Source: Sphingomonas chungangi
GTDB lineage: Bacteria > Pseudomonadota > Alphaproteobacteria > Sphingomonadales > Sphingomonadaceae
Assembly: GCF_013778325.1 (NCBI RefSeq)
Contig: NZ_JACEIB010000008.1
Span: 1-64,000 of the forward strand
DNA length: 64,000 nt
Direction: 5' to 3'
Shown here piece after piece: positions 7,569 through 16,288 of this stretch. A program made the position numbers and the translations under genes. Every line of letters begins with the position of its first letter. The first letter of the stretch is position 1. The notes beneath the pieces are model-generated. The model saw only the letters and a program-made list of their open reading frames with translations, was not told the DNA's origin and made no database searches.

Positions 7569-8603
7569 GTGGGCATGAGGGATGGGGCGGCCGCGCACGT
7601 GAGCGAGAGCAGAGGCACATTCGATCGCATCCGTGCCCTTCTGGAGGAGGGCGCGATCGCGCCCACGCCGTCCAACTACGATTTCCTCTATCGCTACGTC
7701 ACCGGTGCCGACCCGCAGCTCGTCGATGCGGTGGACGTCGCGCGCCGGAATAACGGCGCTCTCGCCGATCGCACCATCGCCCATATCCGCCGCGAGCTTT
7801 ATGGCACCGGCCGTCAGGGCGTGGGCCGCATCCTCGAGGATACCGAGGCGCAGCTGGCGCGGATGAACGACTATGTCGAACGCCAGGATGCTGGCGCGCG
7901 CGACTATGCCAGCAAGCTCAGCCGTTCGGACATCGATGCCTCCGCCACGCTGGAGCGCCAGCGTCAGATGCTCGCCGAGATGATCGAGGCGACCAACCAC
8001 ATGCTTTCGACGACTGAGCAGCTGCAGGCCGAGCTCGCCGCGTCGAGCCGCGAGATCGACATCCTGAAGCAGGATCTCGAGATCGCCCGCGTCGATGCGC
8101 GTTCGGACGCGCTGACTGGCCTTTCCAACCGCAAGGCCTGCTGCGACTATCTGGACGCGCAGCTCGAGCGCGCCCGCAATGAGGGTCGCCCGCTCAGCCT
8201 GATCTTCCTCGACATCGATCACTTCAAGAAGTTCAACGACAATTTCGGCCACCGTATGGGCGACGAGGTGCTGCGCCTCGTCTCGGCGAGCCTCGAGCGC
8301 TTCTTCCACGGCCGCGGCTTCGTCGCGCGCTGGGGCGGCGAGGAGTTCGTGATCGTGATGCCGATGCACGAGGCTGAGGAGGCAAGCCAGTTCGCCGAGC
8401 GTTTCCGCCAGCATATCGGCAGCCGCGCGGTGAAGGCGCGCCAGTCCGGCCGCGAGGTCGGTCGGGTCACGCTGTCGCTGGGCGTGGCCGGGCTGCTGCC
8501 CGAGGACAGTGCCCAGACGCTGATCGACCGTGCCGACGCCGCGCTCTACGACGCCAAGGCCGACGGCCGCGACCGCGTGGTCTGCTGGAAGGCCGCAGCG
8601 TAA
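7569..8603 (+). CDS. GGDEF diguanylate cyclase
   Basis: A 344-residue soluble protein with an N-terminal helical region (about 1-170, coiled-coil-like from 115 to 165) and a C-terminal GGDEF domain starting at DALTGLSNRKA. The active-site loop is GGEEF, a functional variant for making cyclic di-GMP from two GTP. There is no RxxD inhibitory site just before the loop (the sequence is GFVARW), so feedback inhibition by product is unlikely. No membrane segment or signal peptide. A GTG at 7569 is preferred over the ATG at 7575 because a G6 Shine-Dalgarno run ends 8 bases upstream of it. Confidence 0.88.
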   Translation: MGMRDGAAAHVSESRGTFDRIRALLEEGAIAPTPSNYDFLYRYVTGADPQLVDAVDVARRNNGALADRTIAHIRRELYGTGRQGVGRILEDTEAQLARMNDYVERQDAGARDYASKLSRSDIDASATLERQRQMLAEMIEATNHMLSTTEQLQAELAASSREIDILKQDLEIARVDARSDALTGLSNRKACCDYLDAQLERARNEGRPLSLIFLDIDHFKKFNDNFGHRMGDEVLRLVSASLERFFHGRGFVARWGGEEFVIVMPMHEAEEASQFAERFRQHIGSRAVKARQSGREVGRVTLSLGVAGLLPEDSAQTLIDRADAALYDAKADGRDRVVCWKAAA

Positions 8604-8613
8604 GGCGCGAGCC

Positions 8614-9051
8614 TTACTGGCAGGCCATCCCCGGATCGAGCAGCTTGCGGACGACCCACTCGCCGGTCTTTTCATCCTGCCTTCCGATCAGCTCGTACAC
8701 GCAGGCGCCGTGGAAGAGGAAGTTGCCCTTGCGGAAGCTCGCCATCTGCTCGCCCGACTGGAAGTGCCAGGGCGGCTGAGGCCCCGGCCGGCCACGCGAA
8801 TCGAGCGTCCAGATATAAGCGCGTTCACCGGATGCGAGATTCCATACCTCGATCGGAGGGCCGTAATGCGCAGCGACATCGGTGATCGGCCGACCGCGAT
8901 AGCCCGAAAGATCGGTCGATGCGCACCCCGCCAGCATGACGCACAGACAATCCGCTTCACGGCGATACGCCAGCCCGGCCGGCGGTCGATCATCCCGGTC
9001 ATGGCCCCTCCCTGCCGTAACGAGGCAGCGGGAAGCGACCGCCTGCGTCAA
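8614..9051 (-). CDS. Putative lipoprotein, start uncertain, possible frameshift in signal peptide
   Basis: The conserved-looking body runs from VMLAGCASTDLSGYRG, a lipobox LAGC, to the C-terminal VVRKLLDPGMACQ, about 105 residues after the lipobox cysteine. The open frame upstream begins with TTG at 9051 and is not signal-like (AVASRCLVTAGRGHDRDD). By contrast, the +1-shifted frame has a strong GGGAGGGG Shine-Dalgarno and ATG at 9002 and encodes RIAVKRIVC, a plausible signal-peptide N-region, which would join the lipobox if one base were added near 8938-8945. I infer a single-base deletion or sequencing error. Function unknown; similar small outer-membrane lipoproteins are common in sphingomonads. 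Confidence 0.55.
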   Translation of the reverse strand: MTQAVASRCLVTAGRGHDRDDRPPAGLAYRREADCLCVMLAGCASTDLSGYRGRPITDVAAHYGPPIEVWNLASGERAYIWTLDSRGRPGPQPPWHFQSGEQMASFRKGNFLFHGACVYELIGRQDEKTGEWVVRKLLDPGMACQ

Positions 9052-9125
9052 TCCCGCCGCCGCTAACGGCTTTTCAACCCTTTCCAGGCGATAAGCGACG
9101 CTCGACTATCCACGGAAGGCCGCTC

Positions 9126-9251
9126 ATGCTCAAACTCTGTGCCGGCATCTGCTGCCTGATGGGCGCGGTCGTGATCACGTATATCGTCGGCTCGGGCGGC
9201 GCGGGCCGCTCGGCCGCCATAGCGCCGGCGTGGATCTACGCCCACTATTGA
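9126..9251 (+). CDS. Small membrane protein (41 aa)
   Basis: A short ORF starting MLKLCAGICCLMGAVVITY with one hydrophobic helix (about residues 3-24) and a small polar tail ending AWIYAHY. GGAAGG lies 5 bases before the ATG. It sits between two leftward genes with no competing frame. No family recognised. Confidence 0.5.
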   Translation: MLKLCAGICCLMGAVVITYIVGSGGAGRSAAIAPAWIYAHY

Positions 9252-9260
9252 GCGCGGACG

Positions 9261-10835
9261 TCAGGCCGACGCCCGCTCCCGCGTCGCGCTGAAGCGCACC
9301 TTGGGCGCGCGCTCGGCGACGTAGTTCACCTCCCAGGCATCACGCGCGAGGAAGACGGGGGCGCCGTCGCGGTCCTCGGCCATCGCGCCCCCGCGCCCTT
9401 CCATGAAAGCCTTGAGATCGGCCGGGTCATCGGCCGAGAGCCACCGGGCGGTTTCGAACGGCGCGGGCTCGAACTCGGCGGCGACGTTGTACTCGGCCTG
9501 GAGGCGCGAGATCAACACTTCGAGCTGGAGCTGGCCGACCACGCCGACGATCCACTGCGATCCGACCAGCGGCTTGAAGAGCTGGGTGACGCCCTCTTCC
9601 GCCATGTCGACGAGCGCGGTGCGCAGCTGCTTGGTCTTGGTCGGGTCCAGAAGCCGGATACGGCGAAGGATTTCCGGCGCGAAGTTGGGAATCCCGGTGA
9701 AGGTGATCGCCTCGCCCTCGGTCAGCGTGTCGCCGACGCGCAGCACGCCGTGGTTGGGGATACCGATGATGTCGCCGGGCAGCGCCGTCTCGGCCAGCTC
9801 GCGATCCTGCGCGAAGAAGAAGATCGGCGAGTTGATCGCGATCGTCTTGCCGGTCTGCACCTGCTTCAGCTTCATGCCGCGCCTGAACTTGCCCGAACAG
9901 ACGCGAAGAAACGCAATTCGGTCACGGTGTTGCGGGTTCATGTTCGCCTGCACCTTGAAGATGAAGCCCGAGACATTGCCTTCGTCCGGCGTGATCGGGC
10001 GCGGGATGGCGGGCTGCTGGCGCGGCGGCGGGGCATAGTCGCCGATCGCGCCGATCAGTGCGTCGACGCCATATTCACGCAGCGCGGAGCCGAAGAAGAC
10101 CGGCGTCTGGTCGCCGTGACGGTAAGCGGCGAGGTCGAAGCCGCCATAGCCACCCAGCGCCAGTTCCGCCTCCTCGCGCAGCCGCGCGGCGCCTTCGGGC
10201 GATACGAGGGTTTCGAGGCGCGGATCGTCGAGACCGGTCAGATGTTCGTCGGTTTTATCAGGCCTTGACAGAGTATTGCGCCGGAAATCGAAGAGACCTT
10301 CGTAGATGCCGCCCATGCCGATCGGCCAGTTCATCGGCGTGACGTCGAGCGCCAGCTTGTCGGCCACCTCGTCCAGCAGCACGAAGGGATCGAGGCCTTC
10401 GCGATCGACCTTGTTGATGAAGGTGGCGATCGGCACGGAGCGCAGGCGGCACACCTCGAACAGCTTGCGGGTCTGCGCCTCGATCCCCTTGGCGGCATCG
10501 ATCACCATCACCGCCGAATCCACGGCGGTCAGCGTGCGGTAGGTGTCTTCCGAGAAGTCCTCGTGGCCCGGCGTGTCGAGCAGGTTGAAGGTCAGCGTCT
10601 CGCCGGTCGAACTCGGTCGCTCGAAGGTCATCACGCTCGACGTGACCGAGATTCCGCGCTGCTGCTCGATCTTCATCCAGTCCGATCGGGCGCGGCGGTT
10701 GTTGCCGCGCGCGCGGACCTCGCCGGCGAGGTGGATCGCACCGCCGGCGAGCAGCAGCTTCTCCGTCAGCGTGGTCTTGCCCGCGTCCGGGTGGGAGATG
10801 ATCGCGAAGGTGCGGCGGCTCTCGGAAGGATTCAT
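9261..10835 (-). CDS. prfC: Peptide chain release factor 3
   Basis: A 524-residue translational GTPase, the usual RF3 length. The G-domain has the P-loop SHPDAGKTTLTEKLL (14-28), the switch I region with RGISVTSSVM, DTPGHEDFSEDTYRTL (G3) and INKVDREG (G4). RF3 removes RF1/RF2 from the ribosome after peptide release and contributes to post-peptidyl-transfer quality control. The segment ARGNNRRARSDWMKIEQQRG is diagnostic of RF3 as against EF-G. Start at MNPSESRRTFAIISHPDAGK agrees with family starts. Confidence 0.95.
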   Translation of the reverse strand: MNPSESRRTFAIISHPDAGKTTLTEKLLLAGGAIHLAGEVRARGNNRRARSDWMKIEQQRGISVTSSVMTFERPSSTGETLTFNLLDTPGHEDFSEDTYRTLTAVDSAVMVIDAAKGIEAQTRKLFEVCRLRSVPIATFINKVDREGLDPFVLLDEVADKLALDVTPMNWPIGMGGIYEGLFDFRRNTLSRPDKTDEHLTGLDDPRLETLVSPEGAARLREEAELALGGYGGFDLAAYRHGDQTPVFFGSALREYGVDALIGAIGDYAPPPRQQPAIPRPITPDEGNVSGFIFKVQANMNPQHRDRIAFLRVCSGKFRRGMKLKQVQTGKTIAINSPIFFFAQDRELAETALPGDIIGIPNHGVLRVGDTLTEGEAITFTGIPNFAPEILRRIRLLDPTKTKQLRTALVDMAEEGVTQLFKPLVGSQWIVGVVGQLQLEVLISRLQAEYNVAAEFEPAPFETARWLSADDPADLKAFMEGRGGAMAEDRDGAPVFLARDAWEVNYVAERAPKVRFSATRERASA

Positions 10836-10877
10836 GCGCGGCCATGTAGCGTATCGGCCCGCAAAAGCGAGGGGGCG

Positions 10878-11192
10878 CTATTGCGGATCGGGCTTCCGGT
10901 GATTGGGCAACTCCTTGGGGTGCGCCTTCGCCCAATCCCGGGCGACATCGTTGAGCGAATGCGGCTGATAGACGCGGATACCCGAATTCGCCGGCTGAAC
11001 GAGCGGCGCGGACGACATCGGCGCCGGCGCGGAGCGGCCGGCCTGATTGTCGATCCGCGCGCCGATGCGGTGGGCGCCATTGCTGCCCGACGGGCTATGA
11101 TCCGCGAACAGGTTGTTGTGCGCATCCTCCATCGTCTGGGCGACGGCGGGCATCGGCAAAACGGCAACGGCAATAGCAATCAGTGCGCGCAT
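10878..11192 (-). CDS. Small secreted hypothetical protein
   Basis: 104 residues with a classical signal peptide (MRALIAIAVAVLPMPAVAQ). The mature part is polar and low in complexity, with no recognised domain. It lies between prfC and the M1 peptidase on the same strand, 28 bases downstream of the peptidase stop, so may be co-transcribed with it. Confidence 0.6.
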   Translation of the reverse strand: MRALIAIAVAVLPMPAVAQTMEDAHNNLFADHSPSGSNGAHRIGARIDNQAGRSAPAPMSSAPLVQPANSGIRVYQPHSLNDVARDWAKAHPKELPNHRKPDPQ

Positions 11193-11220
11193 CGGTGTCT
11201 CCCTGCCGGATCATATCCCA

Positions 11221-13161
11221 TCACTGGGCTGCCAGCACGTTGTTGCTGCGGTCATGATCGGGCAGCCTGTGATCCGGATCGAGCGTCGCCCTCACCACCC
11301 GCTTGCCCGGCGCGATCACGATGTCGCTCGCCGTCTGCCGGATCCACGTCTCGGCTGGCAGGTGAATGTCCTCATGCGAGCTGTCCGCATATTCGACGCG
11401 CAGCGTCACCGGCATCACCATCGGGTCGCGATTCTCGACCGTCACCAACGTGCCGCCGTTCGCGGCCGGAGCGATCTTCGTCACCGCAACGTCATAGGTC
11501 GAATTGGTGAGGTACCAGCCGCGCCACCACCAGCTCAGATCCTCGCCCGCCTCGCTCTCCATGAAGCGGAAGAAGTCGGAGGGCTTGGGGTGCTTGAACG
11601 CCCACAGCGCGATGAAACGGCGGAAGGCGGGATCGAAACGCTCCGGCCCGAGAATCTCGTTGCGCAGCAGGACGAGCCCCAGCGCCGACTTGAAGTAGGT
11701 TACGGGGTGGCGATACTTTTCGATCACCGTGTCCGCGCGGCTGAGGATCGGCGGCGCGGCCGGATCGGCGAGGATCGGCAATATCTCGTCCACCGGGTTG
11801 CCGCCGCCCGGTGCGAACTCGCTGTCGCGCTTCGGGCCGAACTCGCCCTTGTTGAAATCGTCGCTCTCGAACGTGTCGATGAAGGTGTTGAAGCCCTCGT
11901 CCATCCAGGCGTCGCGCCTTTCGTCGAAGCCGACCATCATCGGGAACCACGAATGCCCGATCTCGTGGGCGGTGATCCAGAACAGCTCCTTGTCCTTGTC
12001 GGTGATGCCGTCGAAGACGATGCCCGGATATTCCATGCCGGATGCCGGCCCGGCGATGTTGATCGCCGCCGGCCACGCATAGGGGTACCAGCGCTTCGAC
12101 ATATTCTCGACCGTGTCCTTGACGTACTGGGTCGAGCGGTCCCACGCCTGCGGCCCGGCGCTCTCGGCCGGATAGTAGGACATGGCGAGCGAGGTCTTGC
12201 CGTTCGGCAGGATGATCCGCGCGGCATCCCAAGCGAACGCGTCGGACGCGGAGAAGGCGACGTCGCGCGTATCCTCCATCCGATAATGCCACGTTTTCGT
12301 GCCCGCCGCCGGGGCGGTGCCGATTTCCGACGGGGCCACGATCTTCACCGTCGCATCTGAGTTCGCGGCCTGAGCGAGCCGCGCCCGCTGCCGTGCGGTC
12401 AGCACCTCCTGCGGGTTCTGGAGCGCGCCCGATCCGGCGACGATCATGTTCGCCGGCACCGTCACCCAATAATCGAAATCGCCGTATTCGAGATAGAATT
12501 CCTGCGCGAGATACGGGAGCGTGTCCCACCCGCGCACGTCGTCATAGACGGCCATGCGCGGATACCATTGGGCGAGGTCATAGATCGCACCGCCCTTCAC
12601 CGGACCCCACGCCATGCGCCCGCCGAAGGCGCCGGGAATATCGAAGCGGTAGCGGACATGGACCGTCACTTGCCCGCCCTTGCCCGCAAGGGGTGTCGGC
12701 AGGCGGATCTGGAGGCGGGTGTCGCTCTCGACGGTCTGAGCCGCGACGCGCTTGCCGCCCTGCTCCACCTCGACGCTCTCGATCGTATAGCCGTCGGTCG
12801 AGCCGGCGCTCATATATTTCGCCATTGCCGGCTCGGCGCCGTCCTTGCCGCGCGAATGCGGGCGGTACAGGTTCTGGTCGAGTTGGAGCCACAGCACGTC
12901 CAGCGTATCGGGCGAATTGTTGGTGTAGCGGATCGCCTCCTCGCCGGAGAGCGCATGGGCTTTCGTGTCGATCGTCGCGCGGATCTGGTAGTCGGCGCGG
13001 TTCTGCCACCATGAAGGCCCCGGCTGGCCGCTGCCCGAACGGACCGGATTGATCGGCCCCGGCAGACTCAGCGGCGCGAAGGCTGTGTGAGGATCGTAAC
13101 CGGCAGCCTGCGCGCCACTTACCGCCAAAGCCGCCACACCGATCCACAAGCTCGCCCGCAT
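11221..13161 (-). CDS. M1 family zinc metallopeptidase, secreted
   Basis: A 646-residue protein with a signal peptide (MRASLWIGVAALAVSGAQA), an N-terminal beta domain and a gluzincin catalytic domain: HEIGHSWFP (near 398) is the HExxH zinc motif and WMDEGFNTFID supplies the third ligand glutamate. M1 enzymes are aminopeptidases; this periplasmic subgroup is common in sphingomonads and probably feeds on peptides. The ATG at 13161 is preceded by GGAG and begins the signal peptide; the open frame to 13350 is not coding-like. Confidence 0.88.
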   Translation of the reverse strand: MRASLWIGVAALAVSGAQAAGYDPHTAFAPLSLPGPINPVRSGSGQPGPSWWQNRADYQIRATIDTKAHALSGEEAIRYTNNSPDTLDVLWLQLDQNLYRPHSRGKDGAEPAMAKYMSAGSTDGYTIESVEVEQGGKRVAAQTVESDTRLQIRLPTPLAGKGGQVTVHVRYRFDIPGAFGGRMAWGPVKGGAIYDLAQWYPRMAVYDDVRGWDTLPYLAQEFYLEYGDFDYWVTVPANMIVAGSGALQNPQEVLTARQRARLAQAANSDATVKIVAPSEIGTAPAAGTKTWHYRMEDTRDVAFSASDAFAWDAARIILPNGKTSLAMSYYPAESAGPQAWDRSTQYVKDTVENMSKRWYPYAWPAAINIAGPASGMEYPGIVFDGITDKDKELFWITAHEIGHSWFPMMVGFDERRDAWMDEGFNTFIDTFESDDFNKGEFGPKRDSEFAPGGGNPVDEILPILADPAAPPILSRADTVIEKYRHPVTYFKSALGLVLLRNEILGPERFDPAFRRFIALWAFKHPKPSDFFRFMESEAGEDLSWWWRGWYLTNSTYDVAVTKIAPAANGGTLVTVENRDPMVMPVTLRVEYADSSHEDIHLPAETWIRQTASDIVIAPGKRVVRATLDPDHRLPDHDRSNNVLAAQ

Positions 13162-13225
13162 CAACGCCTCCGCCACATAACGGTACGTTCGTGCAACAAG
13201 TCGTTGCCGGATGCGAGCGGGAATG

Positions 13226-13975
13226 TCAGCCGAGACAGTAGACGATCGCCTCGATCGCGCGCCGGGTCTCGTCGACCGAGCCGACCGCGATCGTGTCGAC
13301 TCCGGCCTTGTCGGGCACCGAATAATCGTTGCCACCGGGATAGACGGCATCGCCCATGAAGATCATCTCGGACTTGGCGATGCCCGATTCCTTGACGAGG
13401 CGCTCGATCCCATAGGCCTTGTCGACGCCCTTGCGGGTCACGTCGATCGAGGTCGATCCGCCGATATTGACGGAGAGATCCGGCAGTTCCTGCTGCGCCG
13501 CTTTCTGCATAGCCTCGCGCTTCCTGCGATCCGGGTCCCATGCCTTCTTGGCATCCAGTGGCGCGTCCTGCCCGCATCCGGAGAAGGTGATCTGGCTGCC
13601 GCGATCCTCGATCTGCGGCCCCCATGTCTTCTCGTTGCGGAAGCCCGCCGCATCCACCGCCTTGTCCAGCGCGGCGAGGATATCGCGCTTCTCGGCCGCC
13701 GAGAAATCCTCGCGATAGACCGCACGCCAGTGACCGTCGGTGCAACGATACAGCTTGGTGCCGGTGGTCGGCATGATCCAGAGCCTCTCGCGCAGCGCCT
13801 TCCGGGGAAGCCGCCCGACCACCTGCTTCTCGAACTGCGGCCAGTCGCCGCCTGAGATCACGCAGACATGCGCAACTTCCGTCAGCCGCGCGAGACGATC
13901 GGCCATGTCCTCGTCGAGCGGAGCCTTGCTCTCCGCGAGCGTCCCGTCGAGATCGAATGCGATAAGCTTCTTCAT
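13226..13975 (-). CDS. HAD-IIB family hydrolase
   Basis: 249 residues of the haloacid dehalogenase superfamily with a type IIB cap, close to the eukaryotic phosphomannomutase-like group. Motif I is AFDLDGTLAE (nucleophile and acid Asp), motif II ISGGD, and motif IV MGDAVYPGGNDYS, which binds magnesium. The natural phosphosubstrate is not evident; a sugar phosphate is likely. The start MKKLIAFDLDGTL (13975) matches the family, although the frame extends to 14020. Confidence 0.85.
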   Translation of the reverse strand: MKKLIAFDLDGTLAESKAPLDEDMADRLARLTEVAHVCVISGGDWPQFEKQVVGRLPRKALRERLWIMPTTGTKLYRCTDGHWRAVYREDFSAAEKRDILAALDKAVDAAGFRNEKTWGPQIEDRGSQITFSGCGQDAPLDAKKAWDPDRRKREAMQKAAQQELPDLSVNIGGSTSIDVTRKGVDKAYGIERLVKESGIAKSEMIFMGDAVYPGGNDYSVPDKAGVDTIAVGSVDETRRAIEAIVYCLG

Positions 13976-14084
13976 GGGCAGCATTACTCGCGAAACGGGG
14001 GAATGATCCGGGTTGACCATTGCTCAATGCATCCCAGATAGGATCTTCGCGTTTCCATCCTGAAACAAGCCCCTTGCGCACCGC

Positions 14085-15257
14085 ATGGAAATGATGTTCG
14101 GCGCGCAGGATTTCTTTTGTCATAAATCCGTAACAGGAGAGTTCCCGATCCGTCAGGTTGCTGCCCTTCCCTACCGCGTCGAAGCCGATGGATCGATGCG
14201 CGTGATGCTGATCACCAGTCGGGAGACGCAGCGCTGGGTGATCCCGAAGGGTAATCCGATCAAGGGTTTGCGCGCGCACGAGGCCGCGGCGCAGGAGGCA
14301 TTCGAGGAAGCGGGGATCGAGGGCATTCCGTGCCCGGCGCTGATCGGCCAGTATCGCTACACCAAGCGTCGCAAGACCGGCGTGGCGCGGGTCGTCGACG
14401 TCGATGTATTCCCCCTCGCCGTGACCGGCCAGGCTACCGAATGGCCCGAGCAGGACGAGCGGACCTGCAACTGGTTCACGCTCGCCAACGCCGCCAGCGC
14501 GGTCGACGAGCCGGAACTCAAGGGCATTATCGCGGGCTTCCGCGAGCCGCCGCCGACGCCCAGCATCGGCGATCGCGGCGTCGCGATGCGCGAGGAAATG
14601 GGGAGGAAGTTCGCCTTGCTGCGCTGGTTCCAGAAACTGCTGCCATCCGAAGGTCGCTTCTTCGAACTGTTCGAGGCGCACACGGCGACCCTGGTGGCCG
14701 GCGCCGATTCTCTGGCACGCATGCTGCAGGGCGGGCCGGACCTCGACGCCCACATCCGCGAGATCGTGACGCAGGAGCAGAATGCCGACGATATCGCGCG
14801 CGAAGTGCTGCAGGACGTGCGCCGCACCTACGTCACCCCGTTCGACCGCTCGGCGATCACGGGGCTGATCGGCGTGATGGACGACGCCATCGATCAGATG
14901 AACCAGACCGCCAAGGCGGTGCAGCTGTTCGAGGTGCGCGAGTTCGCGCCACAGATGCGCGACATGGCAGGCATCATCGTCGAGGCCGCGCGGGTGACAC
15001 AGGAGGCGATCCCGCTGCTCCGTTCGCTCGCCCACAATGCCGGGCGGCTGCATACGCTCACCGGTCGCCTGGTCGAACTGGAAGGCCATGCCGACGAGAT
15101 CCACGACCGGGGCCTGAAGGCGCTGTTCAAGGCGAGCCAGAGCGATCCCATGCGCTTCGTGGTCGGCCAGGAGATTTACGCCCACCTCGAGAAGATCACG
15201 GATCGCTTCGAGGATGTGGCGAACGAGATCCAGGGTCTCGTGATCGATCACGCCTGA
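14085..15257 (+). CDS. Nudix hydrolase - DUF47 (PhoU-like) fusion protein
   Basis: One 390-residue frame joins two domains. Residues about 20-150 form a Nudix domain resembling diphosphoinositol polyphosphate phosphohydrolases: WVIPKGNPIKGL then QEAFEEAGI (Nudix box G56...I78). The first box Glu is Leu62 and the Arg is Gln70, but the catalytic E71, E74 and E75 are kept. A proline-rich linker (153-165) leads to a helical DUF47/PhoU-like domain (about 175-390, FALLRWFQKLLPSEGRFFELFEAH onwards in pieces). DUF47 proteins are encoded next to Pit transporters and are thought to regulate them; here the Pit gene follows after 4 bp. No Shine-Dalgarno precedes the internal Met, so a genuine fusion is likely. 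The exact start is uncertain. Confidence 0.85.
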   Translation: MEMMFGAQDFFCHKSVTGEFPIRQVAALPYRVEADGSMRVMLITSRETQRWVIPKGNPIKGLRAHEAAAQEAFEEAGIEGIPCPALIGQYRYTKRRKTGVARVVDVDVFPLAVTGQATEWPEQDERTCNWFTLANAASAVDEPELKGIIAGFREPPPTPSIGDRGVAMREEMGRKFALLRWFQKLLPSEGRFFELFEAHTATLVAGADSLARMLQGGPDLDAHIREIVTQEQNADDIAREVLQDVRRTYVTPFDRSAITGLIGVMDDAIDQMNQTAKAVQLFEVREFAPQMRDMAGIIVEAARVTQEAIPLLRSLAHNAGRLHTLTGRLVELEGHADEIHDRGLKALFKASQSDPMRFVVGQEIYAHLEKITDRFEDVANEIQGLVIDHA

Positions 15258-15261
15258 TCCG

Positions 15262-16260
15262 ATGGGTCATCTCGCTTTCCCGCTGCTGGTCGCGCTGATC
15301 GGCGTGGCCTTGCTGTTCGACTGGCTGAACGGATTGCACGACGCCGCCAACTCGATCGCGACCGTGGTCTCCACGCGCGTGCTCAAGCCGCAATATGCGG
15401 TGGCGTGGGCGGCCTTCTTCAACTTCATCGCCTTCCTGTTCTTCGGCACCCACGTCGCCTCGACGGTCGGCAAGGGGATCGTCGATGCGCATGTGATCGA
15501 CGCCGGGGTGATCTTCGGCGCGCTGATGGGCGCGATCGTCTGGAACGTGCTGACCTGGGTGCTGGGTATCCCCTCCTCCTCGTCGCACGCGCTGGTCGGC
15601 GGGCTGATCGGGGCCGGCACCGCCAAGGCGGGCCTCTCCGCCGTGGTGTGGAGCGGCGTGATCAAGACGGCGGCCGCGATCGTGCTGTCACCCACCATCG
15701 GCCTGCTGCTGGCGCTGGTGCTGGTGCTGATCGTCGCGTGGACCTCGATCCGGATGACGCCGCTGCAGGTCGATCGCCGCTTCCGCAAGCTCCAGCTGGT
15801 CTCGGCCTCGCTCTATTCGCTCGGACACGGCGGCAACGACGCGCAGAAGACGATGGGGATCATCGCGGTATTGCTCTATTCGCAGGGGATGCTCGGCGGC
15901 GAGTTCCATGTGCCTTTGTGGGTGGTGCTGTCCTGCCAGACGGCGATGGGGCTCGGCACGCTGATGGGCGGGTGGAAGATCGTCCACACCATGGGATCGA
16001 AGATCACCCGCCTGACCCCGCCGCAGGGCTTCTGCGCGGAGACGGGCGGCGCGATCACCCTGTTCCTCGCGACGTTGGGCGGCATCCCGGTATCGACCAC
16101 GCACACCATCACCGGCGCGATCGTCGGCGTGGGCGCGTCACGGCGGATGTCGGCGGTGCGCTGGAACGTCGCATCCGGCATCGTCGTGGCGTGGGTCGTG
16201 ACGATCCCGGCCGCCGCGATCGTCGGCGCGCTGTTCTACGAGCTGACGCGGCTGTTCTGA
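15262..16260 (+). CDS. pit: Inorganic phosphate transporter, PiT family
   Basis: A 332-residue multi-pass membrane protein with the two inverted PiT signatures: DWLNGLHDAANSIATVVSTR near the N-terminus and GHGGNDAQKTMGIIA near residue 190. PiT proteins carry metal-phosphate with protons at low affinity. It starts 4 bp after the Nudix-DUF47 stop, so the two are surely co-transcribed and the upstream protein is the likely regulator. About 330 residues is the normal length for the short bacterial Pit type. Confidence 0.93.
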   Translation: MGHLAFPLLVALIGVALLFDWLNGLHDAANSIATVVSTRVLKPQYAVAWAAFFNFIAFLFFGTHVASTVGKGIVDAHVIDAGVIFGALMGAIVWNVLTWVLGIPSSSSHALVGGLIGAGTAKAGLSAVVWSGVIKTAAAIVLSPTIGLLLALVLVLIVAWTSIRMTPLQVDRRFRKLQLVSASLYSLGHGGNDAQKTMGIIAVLLYSQGMLGGEFHVPLWVVLSCQTAMGLGTLMGGWKIVHTMGSKITRLTPPQGFCAETGGAITLFLATLGGIPVSTTHTITGAIVGVGASRRMSAVRWNVASGIVVAWVVTIPAAAIVGALFYELTRLF

Positions 16261-16288
16261 TCGGCCGCGAAATGCCTATATCGGCGCC

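Noticed and set aside
14085-14650. Nudix and DUF47 as two separate genes
   Set aside because: The frame is continuous through a proline-rich linker and no ribosome site precedes the internal Met codons, so a fusion is the simpler reading.
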